A stretch of 64,000 nucleotides of DNA from Nostoc sp. 'Lobaria pulmonaria (5183) cyanobiont'. Its GTDB lineage: Bacteria; Cyanobacteriota; Cyanobacteriia; Cyanobacteriales; Nostocaceae. The position numbers and the translations under genes are program-made. The DNA lies in assembly GCF_002949795.1 (NCBI RefSeq), contig NZ_CP026692.1:865501-929500 (forward strand). Direction: 5' to 3'. Position 1 is the stretch's first letter, and the number at the start of each line of letters is the position of its first letter. Shown in pieces: positions 7,508 through 15,536 of the stretch. A model generated the notes under the pieces. It made no database searches and had not been told where the DNA came from. It saw only the letters and a program-made list of their open reading frames with translations.

Positions 7508-9745
7508 TTACTTCAGATAAATCAGCAAATTCAATCCTGGAATTGTACGCGAAAGTGTCCACAAAACTAGGGTGATGTAAATTGAACCCAAACTCCATTG
7601 ATACCAAGCAAGTGCAGAGATGATACCTGGTAAGTGTTCGTCTCGCAGCCGAATGTCGTTAAATCCTAATTTAACTAGGTTGTTGAGGCTAAAATCATAG
7701 TAGTTGAGCCAGTTCCAACGCCGATCGCACAACAAGGGCATATATCGTTCCCGAAATGTCTCATTCCTTGGTATGACTGGCAAACGTCCAATCAATAATC
7801 GTAACTGGCGAAATGTGCCGTCTTCTGTGAAGTAAGAAACGTCCATTAAATCGTGATAACGACCTTGTTGGTAAAGTCGGATTAATAAAGCCATTGGGAC
7901 GGGGACAATAATTATTAACAGACACCCCAATGTCAGCCAAGGTTGTTCGGCATTGCGAAAGATCGCTAGTAAACTGAAGAATTCTAAAACGCTAAAACTG
8001 ACTAATATCGAAATTGTTTCGTAAGATGTGGGAATAATTGGTACGGGATGCAGCCGACGATAGCGATCGACTAGCCAAAACAGTAGGCCGAAATAAGCGA
8101 TCGCTAATCCTCCCACGCCAAAGACTAACCAAAAATTCGTACCATAGCCACTCAACAACAGCAATACACTCAACGCCAACCAGCTCCAAGCTTGCAGTAA
8201 CCATCCACCGATAGAAAGGGTTTCGCCAACAATTAAGCGATCGCTCAGTTGGGTATATTTTTCTAAATCGATGTCTGCTATGGTGAGTAACTCACTACTG
8301 TTGCGAAAGGATTTTAGCAGACGACGCTGGGCGATCGCTTCAGCTTGAGTTGCAGAAAAACCCAGGTTAATCAAACTTGCTACAGTTGCACTATTAATAT
8401 TTGTAGCCGTCAAACGATGGCCAAACTCTATTAATCGCAGTCGTTGTTTTGTGTATTCCAGTTCATTAGCATCGGCAACTTGCTGTTGCTGACGAAAATT
8501 CTGCCCCAAGTTCCGCAAGACGTTTTGATTACCTTGCAATGTTTTGATGCAGAACATCTGACCAATCTGACCGGGATTACCTAAAATTTTCGCTTGGTTG
8601 GAGTTAAAAGTTAAACTAGATACGCTTAAACAAGCTTCTTGAGCAAACCTGGCATCACTAAAATCTGCTTGGTTAAGAATGTTCGCACCTTGCAAATTTA
8701 CTAACTGGTTAAACTCCGCTTCTCGGAAGCTTACAGCTTGTTCAAAAGTCGCTTCTGTTAAAAGGAGAAACTGATTAAAATTCCCTTTAGTAAACTGGGC
8801 TTGATTAGCAAAATACACTTCAGAAAAATCAGCATTTCCTTGCCATTGCACGCTACTGAATTTAGCCACCTGTTTAAAAATTGCTTTGTTGAAGTTGGCA
8901 GTATTCTCAAAGAAACTGCCTTGAAAATCAGCGAGTTCCCGAAATTTTATTTTTTTGAAATCAGCTTTTTCAAAAAAAATACTGCCCTGAAAATTGCTTG
9001 GTTGCAGGAAGTTAGCACTGGTGAAACTAATGGAACGAGCAAATCTGGTTTCAGTCCAGTTTGTGGGTTGGAGAAAAGTTGCACCTTGGGCATCCACAGA
9101 CTGAAGAAAAAATGTATTGGAGAACTTCACTTCGCCGTTGAAGCGAGTTTGCACCAGTGTTAAGACACCACGAAAGACGGCGATTTCACTGTATGGAGTT
9201 GATTCTGTTCCCAGAAGCGATCGACAATCTTTGGAGTTGGGTAAAGCGATGGCGAGTGACTCTAGACAAACGAAGCGCAAACGTTCTAGTTTTTCTTGTT
9301 CGGTAGCGGTGAAAATGGGTGCAATGGCTTTTGCATACAATGGTGTTCTTAAACCCAAATCGCTGCCGACAAAATCCCCCAGAATCAAAGCATAGCTGAG
9401 GTCTAAACCTAGAGGTTTTGTAGCGAGTTCTTTTCGCAGTAGTTGGTAAAAAGCATTACGAAAGGTGGCGTTTTCTGGGCGTAAATCAATCGCCATTTTC
9501 TGCAAATCTATGGTCAAATTTCCTTCGCGGAGTATGGGTGTGCGTAGTCGTTCTTGCAATAATTCTAGAGTTAAGGGTGTGCGTTCTGATTGTGTTTGTG
9601 CTGCCCAAGTAGGTAGGGGGAGGAAGAGGAGAAGTAAAACGCAAAGGAACGCAAAGGGAAGCGCAGAGGTACGCAGAGAGAGTTTTCTGGGTATCTTTGC
9701 GTTTAACCTCTGGATAAATCTGTTTTTAAAAGATAAATTATGCAA
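7508..9745 (-). CDS. Exported pentapeptide-repeat membrane protein
   Basis: A 745-residue protein. A signal peptide lies at about residues 26-49 (LPFAFLCVLLLLFLPLPTWA, cleavage after WAA). A lumenal region follows, then pentapeptide repeats (about 200-370: ANFLQPSNFQGSIFFEKADF and similar), a helix-hairpin-helix-like segment (NINSATVASLINLGFSATQA), and three or four membrane helices from about residue 515. The start is TTG at 9745; no ATG lies upstream of the signal peptide. The frame is the same as that of the preceding dehydrogenase, only nine bases after its TGA, so the two genes are probably cotranscribed. Pentapeptide repeats form right-handed beta helices; the function here is unknown. 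Confidence 0.75.
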   Translation of the reverse strand: MHNLSFKNRFIQRLNAKIPRKLSLRTSALPFAFLCVLLLLFLPLPTWAAQTQSERTPLTLELLQERLRTPILREGNLTIDLQKMAIDLRPENATFRNAFYQLLRKELATKPLGLDLSYALILGDFVGSDLGLRTPLYAKAIAPIFTATEQEKLERLRFVCLESLAIALPNSKDCRSLLGTESTPYSEIAVFRGVLTLVQTRFNGEVKFSNTFFLQSVDAQGATFLQPTNWTETRFARSISFTSANFLQPSNFQGSIFFEKADFKKIKFRELADFQGSFFENTANFNKAIFKQVAKFSSVQWQGNADFSEVYFANQAQFTKGNFNQFLLLTEATFEQAVSFREAEFNQLVNLQGANILNQADFSDARFAQEACLSVSSLTFNSNQAKILGNPGQIGQMFCIKTLQGNQNVLRNLGQNFRQQQQVADANELEYTKQRLRLIEFGHRLTATNINSATVASLINLGFSATQAEAIAQRRLLKSFRNSSELLTIADIDLEKYTQLSDRLIVGETLSIGGWLLQAWSWLALSVLLLLSGYGTNFWLVFGVGGLAIAYFGLLFWLVDRYRRLHPVPIIPTSYETISILVSFSVLEFFSLLAIFRNAEQPWLTLGCLLIIIVPVPMALLIRLYQQGRYHDLMDVSYFTEDGTFRQLRLLIGRLPVIPRNETFRERYMPLLCDRRWNWLNYYDFSLNNLVKLGFNDIRLRDEHLPGIISALAWYQWSLGSIYITLVLWTLSRTIPGLNLLIYLK

Positions 9746-9754
9746 ATTGTTCGA

Positions 9755-10762
9755 TCATTCGTCACTAATTAGCAGAACAATTTTACCCGCTACAGTACCG
9801 CTTTCAATCAGTTGGTGGGCTTTAGCTACTTCTTTTAAGGGAAATTTATGACTCACATGGATTTTTAATTTGCCTTCATCGATCCAGGTGGCAGATTGTT
9901 CGAGAATTTCTGCATGATGGTGGAGACTATCTTGTAATTCTAGCAATGCTGGTGCCAACATGAATTCTAAACCAATGCGGAGGTTGCGAGTTCTAGCAGT
10001 TTTCCAAACAGTATTGGCATCTGGTTCGAGAATGGTCACAATATCGCCATAGACTCGCACTGCGGGGAAGGTTTTGTGAAAGGTTTCGCCGCCTACGGTA
10101 TCAAAAGCCAAGTCTACGCCTTCGCCGCCAGTCCAATCTAATACCGCTTGCACAAAGTCTGTTTGTTTGTAAAAAATTACCCGATCGGCACCAAGTTCTT
10201 TGACGAAATTAGCTTTTTCCTCAGAACTCACTGTGGTGGAAACAGTAGCACCTTTAAGTTTCGCTAATTGAATTGCTACATGACCGACACCACCAGCACC
10301 CGCATGAATCAAAACGCGATCTCCAGGTTCTAATCGTCCGCGTTCATATAAAGCTTCCCAGGCGGTGATTAACACCAAAGGCGCTGCTGCTGCTTCGGCA
10401 AAGGAGATAGAAGCGGGTTTACGTGCCACAAACCGCTCATCTACAACGGTATATTCAGCGTAATTTCCTTGGTGTGCGCCCAAACCGCCATGGCAAAAAT
10501 ATACTTGATCACCTGCGTGAAAACGCTGCACGCCAGCACCCACTGCTTCAACAATACCTGCACCATCACATCCTAAAATTGTCGGCGTGCGATCGGGGTA
10601 GAAACTGCCTCGACTACGAAGTTTAGTGTCAATGGGGTTAATACCAGCTGCCACCAAACGCACTAAAAGTTCAGTATTCCCTACAGGAACAGCAGGGTTT
10701 GGCACATCCTGTACTTGCAGAACTTCGGGACTACCAGCTGCTGTCATCAAAACTGCTTTCAC
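9755..10762 (-). CDS. Zinc-free MDR dehydrogenase, quinone oxidoreductase type
   Basis: A 335-residue medium-chain dehydrogenase/reductase. The N-terminal GroES-like domain has NPIDTKLRSRG and ILGCDGAGIVEAVGAGV. The nucleotide-binding fold carries HAGAGGVGHVAIQLAKLKGA, the NADPH-binding pattern of zeta-crystallin-like quinone oxidoreductases. The catalytic-zinc ligands of alcohol dehydrogenases are absent. It should reduce quinones or other alpha,beta-unsaturated carbonyls with NADPH in the cytosol. A GTG start at 10762 is supported by GGAGG about eight bases upstream. It lies just before the pentapeptide-repeat gene. Confidence 0.88.
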   Translation of the reverse strand: MKAVLMTAAGSPEVLQVQDVPNPAVPVGNTELLVRLVAAGINPIDTKLRSRGSFYPDRTPTILGCDGAGIVEAVGAGVQRFHAGDQVYFCHGGLGAHQGNYAEYTVVDERFVARKPASISFAEAAAAPLVLITAWEALYERGRLEPGDRVLIHAGAGGVGHVAIQLAKLKGATVSTTVSSEEKANFVKELGADRVIFYKQTDFVQAVLDWTGGEGVDLAFDTVGGETFHKTFPAVRVYGDIVTILEPDANTVWKTARTRNLRIGLEFMLAPALLELQDSLHHHAEILEQSATWIDEGKLKIHVSHKFPLKEVAKAHQLIESGTVAGKIVLLISDE

Positions 10763-10937
10763 AACTCTTTCCTCCTGGCTTTAGATGCACATTCTTATGC
10801 AACTTTAGCGCAAGAGGGTAGATACAGAAATGTTTCTGAACCAAAACTGCAATGTCTAGATATCTCATAAATGTGTTGATAATTTATAAGTGTTTTAACG
10901 TGTTTGGGGGTAACATCAGAAACGTTTTCAGCCATTC

Positions 10938-11156
10938 TCACTGGGCTAGGGTATAAGTATGAATTGCTACCCAGCTATTTGCTCCACTGATAACTGCTAA
11001 TATTGCGATACCTTCTCCTGTCGGAGACGCTCCGCGAACGGTGAGCTACGCTAACGCAACGATATCTACCAATTGATGTTGTTTAGTACGCTCAATTCTG
11101 GGATCTTCTAGGTTACAAAAGTACTTGAGGATAGTATCGTCAAAGTTCGCACTCAT
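10938..11156 (-). pseudogene. ISAs1-type transposase N-terminal relic, interrupted
   Basis: From ATG at 11156 the frame reads YFCNLEDPRIERTKQHQLVDIV, the start of ISAs1/H-repeat transposases. It then runs into a short G/C-rich repeat and stops at 11046. Past that repeat the same family resumes with IAILAVISGANSWVAI and stops at 10938. Only about 55 residues of a transposase remain and there is no catalytic domain, so it is dead. The interruption shows that the short repeat inserted after the transposase arrived. Confidence 0.75.
11007..11058. mobile_element. Short palindromic element inserted in transposase relic
   Basis: About 50 bases containing GGAGACGCTCCGCGAACG and GCTACGCTAACGC split the ISAs1 relic between its VDIV and IAILAV segments. 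The boundaries are approximate; GATA-containing flanks occur on both sides. Related GAGACGCT-CGCG sequences occur at about 12935-13000 and within the fructosamine kinase gene at about 13426. Confidence 0.65.
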
Positions 11157-11508
11157 AATTTGTCGATGTTGCGATCGCAACTCTATGAACACCAAACTCA
11201 ATGATCCTGCAAATCGAGATTTTCTCCCTTGCGCCTACAACAGGGTGAGTACGATCGTACTCTGTACTTGGCTATGGCACTAGAGAATCTAGCAAATCAG
11301 GCATGGGATGAAGTGGAGCGAGTCTACCCAGAATTGTGACAAAGGTTGAGGTTGCAGATAAACTCAAACCGATACATCTTCACGCTCACAGATGTAACAA
11401 GTAGAGCGGAGATTCTAAAGCGTCTCTGACAGGAGAAGCGATCGCAGTGCTTATTTTATAGTCGCAGATAAGATAAAAGAGTAACATGCTCCTCACACAC
11501 AAGTAGCA

Positions 11509-12837
11509 ATGACCTCAACCCTGCGGAAATTTCCCCGTCTCAATGCTCCGACGCTGCACTACTTGCCCAATGGTTTGACAATCATTGCCGAGCAAATGCC
11601 AGTTGAAGCCGTAAACCTCAACTTATGGATAAAAGTTGGTTCTGCTGTCGAACCTGATGCCATTAACGGCATGGCTCACTTTTTAGAACACATGATTTTT
11701 AAGGGAACAGAACGACTAGCTAGCGGCGAATTTGAACGTCGAATTGAAGAGCGGGGTGCTGTAACCAATGCTGCTACTAGCCAGGACTATACTCATTACT
11801 ATATAACTACTGCCCCCAAAGATTTTGCCGAGCTTGCGCCACTACAAATAGATGTAGTATCAAATGCGAGTATTCCTGATCATGCCTTTGAACGTGAGCG
11901 ATTGGTAGTTTTGGAAGAAATTAGGCGTTCAGAGGATAATCCCCAACGGCGGACATTTCGGCGGGTGATGGAGACAGCCTTTGATTATCTACCCTATCGC
12001 CGTGCAGTATTAGGGCCAGAATCGGTGATTGCCGAACTTAAACCTCAGCAGATGCGAGATTTTCATGCTAATTGGTATCAACCCCAGTCAATTACTGCCG
12101 TGGCTGTGGGCAATTTGCCCGTGGAAGAATTAATTGCAACTGTTGCAGAAGGATTTACAAAAGCCATTCCCCATTACCCCTTATCCCCAGAGGGAACCCT
12201 ACCTTCCCCACTCCCCAGTACAGATGCGATTAATCGTGTCTCTGCCCACTCCCCACTGAATCCTGAATCAGCATTTACAGAAATTGTTCGTCGAGAATTT
12301 ATCGATGAAAGTCTGCAACAAGCAAGACTAGTAATGGTTTGGCGGGTTCCAGGAATGACTCAGTTAGATCGCACCTATGGATTGGATATTTTAGCCGGAA
12401 TTTTGGGACACGGACGGACATCAAGATTAGTGAGGGATTTACGAGAAGAACGGGGATTAGTTTCTTCGATTTCTGTGAGCAACATGAGCAACGAGCTACA
12501 AGGGATATTTTATATTTCAGCTAAATGTGCAGTAGAAAATTTAGCTGTTGTAGAGAATGCGATCGCTCAACACATTGGCAAAATACAAACAGAGTTGGTA
12601 ACAGAATCAGAAATAGCTCGCGTGCAGCGACGAGTAGCCAACAGATTTATATTTGGTAACGAAACACCAAGCGATCGCTCTGGGTTGTATGGTTATTATC
12701 AATCTTTGGTGGGAGATTTGGAACCCGCCTTTAACTACCCAGCGATTATTCAGAGCCAAGATGCAACAGACTTGATGCAAGCAGCCAAAGAGTATCTATC
12801 TCCAGATGCTTATGGTGTAGTTTTTGTCAAGCCGTAA
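11509..12837 (+). CDS. M16-family zinc peptidase
   Basis: A 442-residue single-chain M16 peptidase (pitrilysin/processing-peptidase family). The inverted zinc motif HFLEH is at residues 57-61, with the third ligand region in VVLEEIRRSEDNP and the typical SQDYTHYYITT stretch between. The C-terminal half has the inactive-domain features of the family (GRTSRLVRDLREERGLVSS). Both key His and the Glu are present, so it should be the catalytic member of a pair. No non-catalytic partner is adjacent. No signal peptide is seen. It probably degrades peptides; the exact substrate is unknown. Confidence 0.9.
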   Translation: MTSTLRKFPRLNAPTLHYLPNGLTIIAEQMPVEAVNLNLWIKVGSAVEPDAINGMAHFLEHMIFKGTERLASGEFERRIEERGAVTNAATSQDYTHYYITTAPKDFAELAPLQIDVVSNASIPDHAFERERLVVLEEIRRSEDNPQRRTFRRVMETAFDYLPYRRAVLGPESVIAELKPQQMRDFHANWYQPQSITAVAVGNLPVEELIATVAEGFTKAIPHYPLSPEGTLPSPLPSTDAINRVSAHSPLNPESAFTEIVRREFIDESLQQARLVMVWRVPGMTQLDRTYGLDILAGILGHGRTSRLVRDLREERGLVSSISVSNMSNELQGIFYISAKCAVENLAVVENAIAQHIGKIQTELVTESEIARVQRRVANRFIFGNETPSDRSGLYGYYQSLVGDLEPAFNYPAIIQSQDATDLMQAAKEYLSPDAYGVVFVKP

Positions 12838-12893
12838 ATTAAGTATGGGGAATGGGGCATTGGGCATGGAGAAGAGAAAAATAATTAATTCCG

Positions 12894-13042
12894 ACTTACG
12901 CAAAAACTCTCTAGAACTTTTATTACTTCTCTGCGAGACGCTACGCGAACGTGTCCTTTGCGTCCTTCTCTAACGAGACGCTGCGCGTAGCTTGCTTCTC
13001 CGTAGGAGTATGCGGTTCGTTTTTTCATAATTTTGCGTAAGT
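12894..13042. mobile_element. MITE-like element with 12-bp perfect inverted ends
   Basis: ACTTACGCAAAA (12894-12905) and TTTTGCGTAAGT (13031-13042) are perfect inverted repeats bounding 149 bases. Inside are two copies of the GAGACGCT-x-CGCG type sequence. No coding potential. No clear target duplication is seen at the edges, so mobility is inferred from the ends alone. Confidence 0.6.
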
Positions 13043-13110
13043 TCTATTAATAACCAATACCCAATGCCCAGTTACTAATCCAAAATCTAAAATCCAAAAT
13101 CCAAAATTGC

Positions 13111-13998
13111 ATGATGTGGACTCAAATCGACACCCATATTAGCCAGGTGACTGGCAAAAAATTTCAAAGTCAGCAACGGCGATCGGTTGGTGGCGGGTGT
13201 ATCAACCAAGGTTATGCTGTTTCCAATGGTGAGATAACCTACTTCCTCAAGCTAAACCAAGCATCCCAAGTTGCGATGTTTGAAGCTGAGGCGTTGGGTT
13301 TAGAGCAAATGCTAGTAACAGCTAGTATTCGCGTTCCCAAACCAATTTGCTGGGGTACTGCTGATAATTCTAGCTACATCGTCCTGGAATGGTTAGAACT
13401 TGGTAGCGGTAATACTAAATCCTCTCTACGAGACGCTCCGCGATGGGAAGAGATGGGGCGCAAATTGGCAGCGATGCATAAAGCTAGCAGCAGTCAAGGT
13501 TTTGGTTGGAAAATTAACAATACCATTGGTTCCACACCCCAAATCAATACTTGGACAGCAGACTGGGTGGAATTTTATCTTAAACATCGCCTGGGTTATC
13601 AATTTCAATTAGCAAGGCGGCGGGGAGGTAATTTCCCTAAAGAAGATAAGTTATTAGCGGCGATTCCTGAACTGTTGGCAAATCGTCAAGTGCAACCTTC
13701 CTTGGTACATGGCGATTTATGGGGCGGAAATGCTGGGTGTACTGCGTCGGGAGAACCAGTGATATTCGATCCAGCAACTTATTTTGCAGATAGAGAAGTT
13801 GATATCGCCATGACAGAATTGTTTGGTGGGTTCCCAGCAGCGTTTTATAAAGGTTACAACGAGGTATTTCCGTTAGATGCAGGTTATGAACGACGAAAAA
13901 CGCTCTATAACCTGTATCACATTTTGAATCACTTCAATTTATTTGGCAGCGGTTATAGTTCGCAAGCCAACCGGATGATTGACCAGATTTTGCACTAA
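13111..13998 (+). CDS. Fructosamine/ketosamine kinase-like protein
   Basis: A 295-residue protein of the fructosamine-3-kinase family, with an aminoglycoside-phosphotransferase-like fold. Visible features are the N-terminal SVGGGCINQGYAV loop, the catalytic segment LVHGDLWGGNAG, and the metal-binding segment DPATYFADREVDIAMTELFG. It should phosphorylate protein-bound or free ketosamines (glycation products) with ATP in the cytosol, releasing the unstable 3-phosphate. Around residues 104-110 the sequence SSLRDAPR is encoded by a GAGACGCTCCGCG dispersed-repeat sequence, apparently inserted in frame in a surface loop ahead of the helix WEEMGRKLAAMH. Confidence 0.88.
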   Translation: MMWTQIDTHISQVTGKKFQSQQRRSVGGGCINQGYAVSNGEITYFLKLNQASQVAMFEAEALGLEQMLVTASIRVPKPICWGTADNSSYIVLEWLELGSGNTKSSLRDAPRWEEMGRKLAAMHKASSSQGFGWKINNTIGSTPQINTWTADWVEFYLKHRLGYQFQLARRRGGNFPKEDKLLAAIPELLANRQVQPSLVHGDLWGGNAGCTASGEPVIFDPATYFADREVDIAMTELFGGFPAAFYKGYNEVFPLDAGYERRKTLYNLYHILNHFNLFGSGYSSQANRMIDQILH

Positions 13999-14043
13999 GT
14001 GGAGGATTGCAGAAACATTATTGCAATTAGCAGGACACGATAT

Positions 14044-14907
14044 TTAACTCTTGGTTTCAATATCGTACAACTGGCAGAGGGTGAGGAGTTTTTGTTTGAG
14101 GCGATCGCGCAGACTCTCAGGTGATACAATCACGCAATCTTCCCAATAAGGCGATACTTCTCGAATCAACCAGAAGGGATTAGCTACTTGGCGCACCACC
14201 TGACGCACATCATTAATCATGTCATCCTCAATATCATTTTCCTTCGGTTGATAAGCTTTGGCTAGCCGACTCCGAAAGTGTAATTGCACTTTTACATAAT
14301 CAAGTTCGCCTCGCCAATCACCACTTGTAGATACAACAGATTTAATTCTGTCGAAGCTGAGGCAACGGTTGTGCCAAAGTTCAGGTAGTTCTGGGATATC
14401 ATCTTCTACGTCTGCTGTTTCTTCGCACCAAATCATCAGATAGAAGCGTTTATCAAAAAACTGTACCTCAGCATGACGAACTTTATAATCTAGCTCACGA
14501 CCTTGAGAGTCTTGATATAAGAGATAGAAAGGCTGTTTTGCTTTAATAAGTTCTTCTATCCTACTCCGCCACTCTTGGATAGGTTGACTAAGTTGTTTCA
14601 TCAGCAATTGACGAAGAGGTGCTTCGAGATTGCCACGTTCTAGTAAAAGTGCAATTACAGTTTCTGCTTCTCCTATATGACCTGCATCGTTTAAAGTTTT
14701 TATCGCCTGCTGTAAGGCATTAACTTGGTTCGAGTCAAGCGTAAACGGCTTTCCGACCTCTACAGATTGTTGTGCGATCGCTACTATTAAGCCGGAAATA
14801 CTGGGTTCTTTGCCCCAAGTTATATTCAGGTGGCGAGCGATCGCTTCTAGTTGTTCCTTAGTTCCTGGCGGAATTGACAGTGTAATCGTTTCTTTTTTTC
14901 TCGGCAT
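14044..14907 (-). CDS. WYL-domain regulator next to type I-D CRISPR-Cas
   Basis: A 287-residue protein. Residues 1-50 resemble a ribbon-helix-helix-type DNA-binding segment (KKETITLSIPPGTKEQLEAI). A WYL-like domain follows at about 115-225 (KAKQPFYLLYQDSQGRELDYKVRHAEVQFFDKRFYLMIWCE), and a C-terminal region has VANPFWLIREVSPYWEDCVIVSP. WYL proteins bind nucleic acid ligands and regulate defence genes. In Synechocystis a WYL protein (Sll7009) is reported to repress the I-D array, and this gene's position beside a I-D locus fits a similar role. That role is inference here. A palindrome in its own promoter region (14925-14942) could serve autoregulation. Confidence 0.82.
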   Translation of the reverse strand: MPRKKETITLSIPPGTKEQLEAIARHLNITWGKEPSISGLIVAIAQQSVEVGKPFTLDSNQVNALQQAIKTLNDAGHIGEAETVIALLLERGNLEAPLRQLLMKQLSQPIQEWRSRIEELIKAKQPFYLLYQDSQGRELDYKVRHAEVQFFDKRFYLMIWCEETADVEDDIPELPELWHNRCLSFDRIKSVVSTSGDWRGELDYVKVQLHFRSRLAKAYQPKENDIEDDMINDVRQVVRQVANPFWLIREVSPYWEDCVIVSPESLRDRLKQKLLTLCQLYDIETKS

Positions 14908-14924
14908 CTTTAATTTGTAATTAC

Positions 14925-14942
14925 ACTATTGACATAAATAGT
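14925..14942. promoter_or_regulatory. Candidate operator ACTATT-N6-AATAGT
   Basis: A perfect six-base inverted repeat with a six-base spacer lies 18 to 35 bases upstream of the WYL start, between it and a TTGATT / TAAAAT promoter-like pair on the minus strand. It is a plausible site for the WYL protein or another dimeric repressor. Short palindromes in A/T-rich DNA also arise by chance. Confidence 0.35.
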
Positions 14943-15027
14943 ATTTTTAGCTATTTTATATGTATACCAAGTTAATCAAGAATTTCAATACCAAAAAAAA
15001 CACAATGTTACTCGCTAGGCAGATATC

Positions 15028-15052
15028 AAAAAAGCCAGAGCTATACTCTGGC
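15028..15052 (-). terminator. Intrinsic terminator (minus strand)
   Basis: Stem GCCAGAG / CTCTGGC (15034-15052) with a five-base loop. The transcript of the minus strand would end in a run of six U. It lies in the spacer upstream of the WYL gene, so it ends either an independent RNA or an attenuated WYL leader. Confidence 0.75.
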
Positions 15053-15180
15053 TTGCAACCCCTGATAGGGATTCATAAAGTTATGTTAACGCCTTGATCA
15101 CGTCTTTAGTGATCGCATAAACAGTATTTCTCAGCTATCGGGGGTAGTTACTGCTACTCCCATTTCCTGAAAAAGCAGCT
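15028..15180 (-). ncRNA. Candidate structured small RNA with CRISPR-repeat-like hairpin
   Basis: Read on the minus strand, four successive stem-loops are visible: GGGAGTAG with CTACCCCC, GATCAC with GTGATC, AATCCCT with AGGGGTT, and GCCAGAG with CTCTGGC followed by TTTTTT. The last is a textbook intrinsic terminator. The third matches the hairpin and 3' handle of the window's CRISPR repeat at 18 of 22 positions. No protein frame fits. The RNA would end upstream of the WYL gene. The 5' end and promoter are not defined. Alternatives are a leader or attenuator of the WYL gene. Confidence 0.5.
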
Positions 15181-15196
15181 AGTGAGGTCAACGACC

Positions 15197-15280
15197 ATGA
15201 CCGATGATCATTTGCTGTCCAGAATTTCGCTTGACTCCAATATTTATTTCGATAAACCTTGTATTAGAGGTCATCGTATA
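15197..15280 (+). pseudogene. Vestigial DUF433 copy
   Basis: ATG at 15197 begins a frame reading LLSRISLDSNIYFDKPCIRG, which aligns with LLERITFNPQIFGGKPIIRG of the intact DUF433 gene that follows at once. After about 28 residues the homology ends at the start of the next gene and the frame runs into a stop. It is a truncated tandem duplicate or a remnant of a replaced antitoxin gene. Confidence 0.7.
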
Positions 15281-15284
15281 AACC

Positions 15285-15536
15285 ATGAACGAACAAACAT
15301 TACTAGAAAGAATCACATTTAACCCCCAAATTTTTGGCGGTAAACCGATTATTCGAGGTCGTCGCCTAGCTGTTGAACATATTTTAGGAATGTTAGCAGT
15401 AGGAGATACTATTGAAACTTTGCTAGAAGCTTATCCCTGGTTAGAACGGGAAGATGTACAAGCCTGTTTAGTCTATGCACGAAGGTTAGTTGGTCATGAA
15501 CGAGTTGAACCTTTATTCATAGAGTCCCAAAGGTGA
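15285..15536 (+). CDS. DUF433 antitoxin-like protein
   Basis: An 83-residue DUF433 protein with the family's characteristic start (ITFNPQIFGGKPIIRGRRLAVEHILGMLA) and the helix-turn-helix-like segment EAYPWLEREDVQACLVYARR. Proteins of this family are paired with DUF5615 PIN-like proteins, and the stop codon here overlaps the start of such a gene by four bases. It is predicted to be the antitoxin and DNA-binding repressor of the pair. The partner is shortened by a premature stop, so the module may be inactive. Confidence 0.88.
   Translation: MNEQTLLERITFNPQIFGGKPIIRGRRLAVEHILGMLAVGDTIETLLEAYPWLEREDVQACLVYARRLVGHERVEPLFIESQR

Larger units (their letters stand above)
10763..11508. other. Spacer with transposase relic and degraded sequence
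   Basis: Apart from the ISAs1 relic and the inserted palindromic element, the right part holds only small open frames, for example one ending ALENLANQAWDEVERVYPEL near 11330 that may be a fragment of a lost gene. The promoter of the M16 peptidase gene should lie just before 11509. It resembles an insertion-decayed intergenic region. Confidence 0.5.

Noticed and set aside
7450..7515. VPVPEPFFAALRSG in the minus strand, resembling a PEP-CTERM tail
   Set aside because: It is out of frame with the pentapeptide gene and lacks an upstream open frame and a hydrophobic segment.
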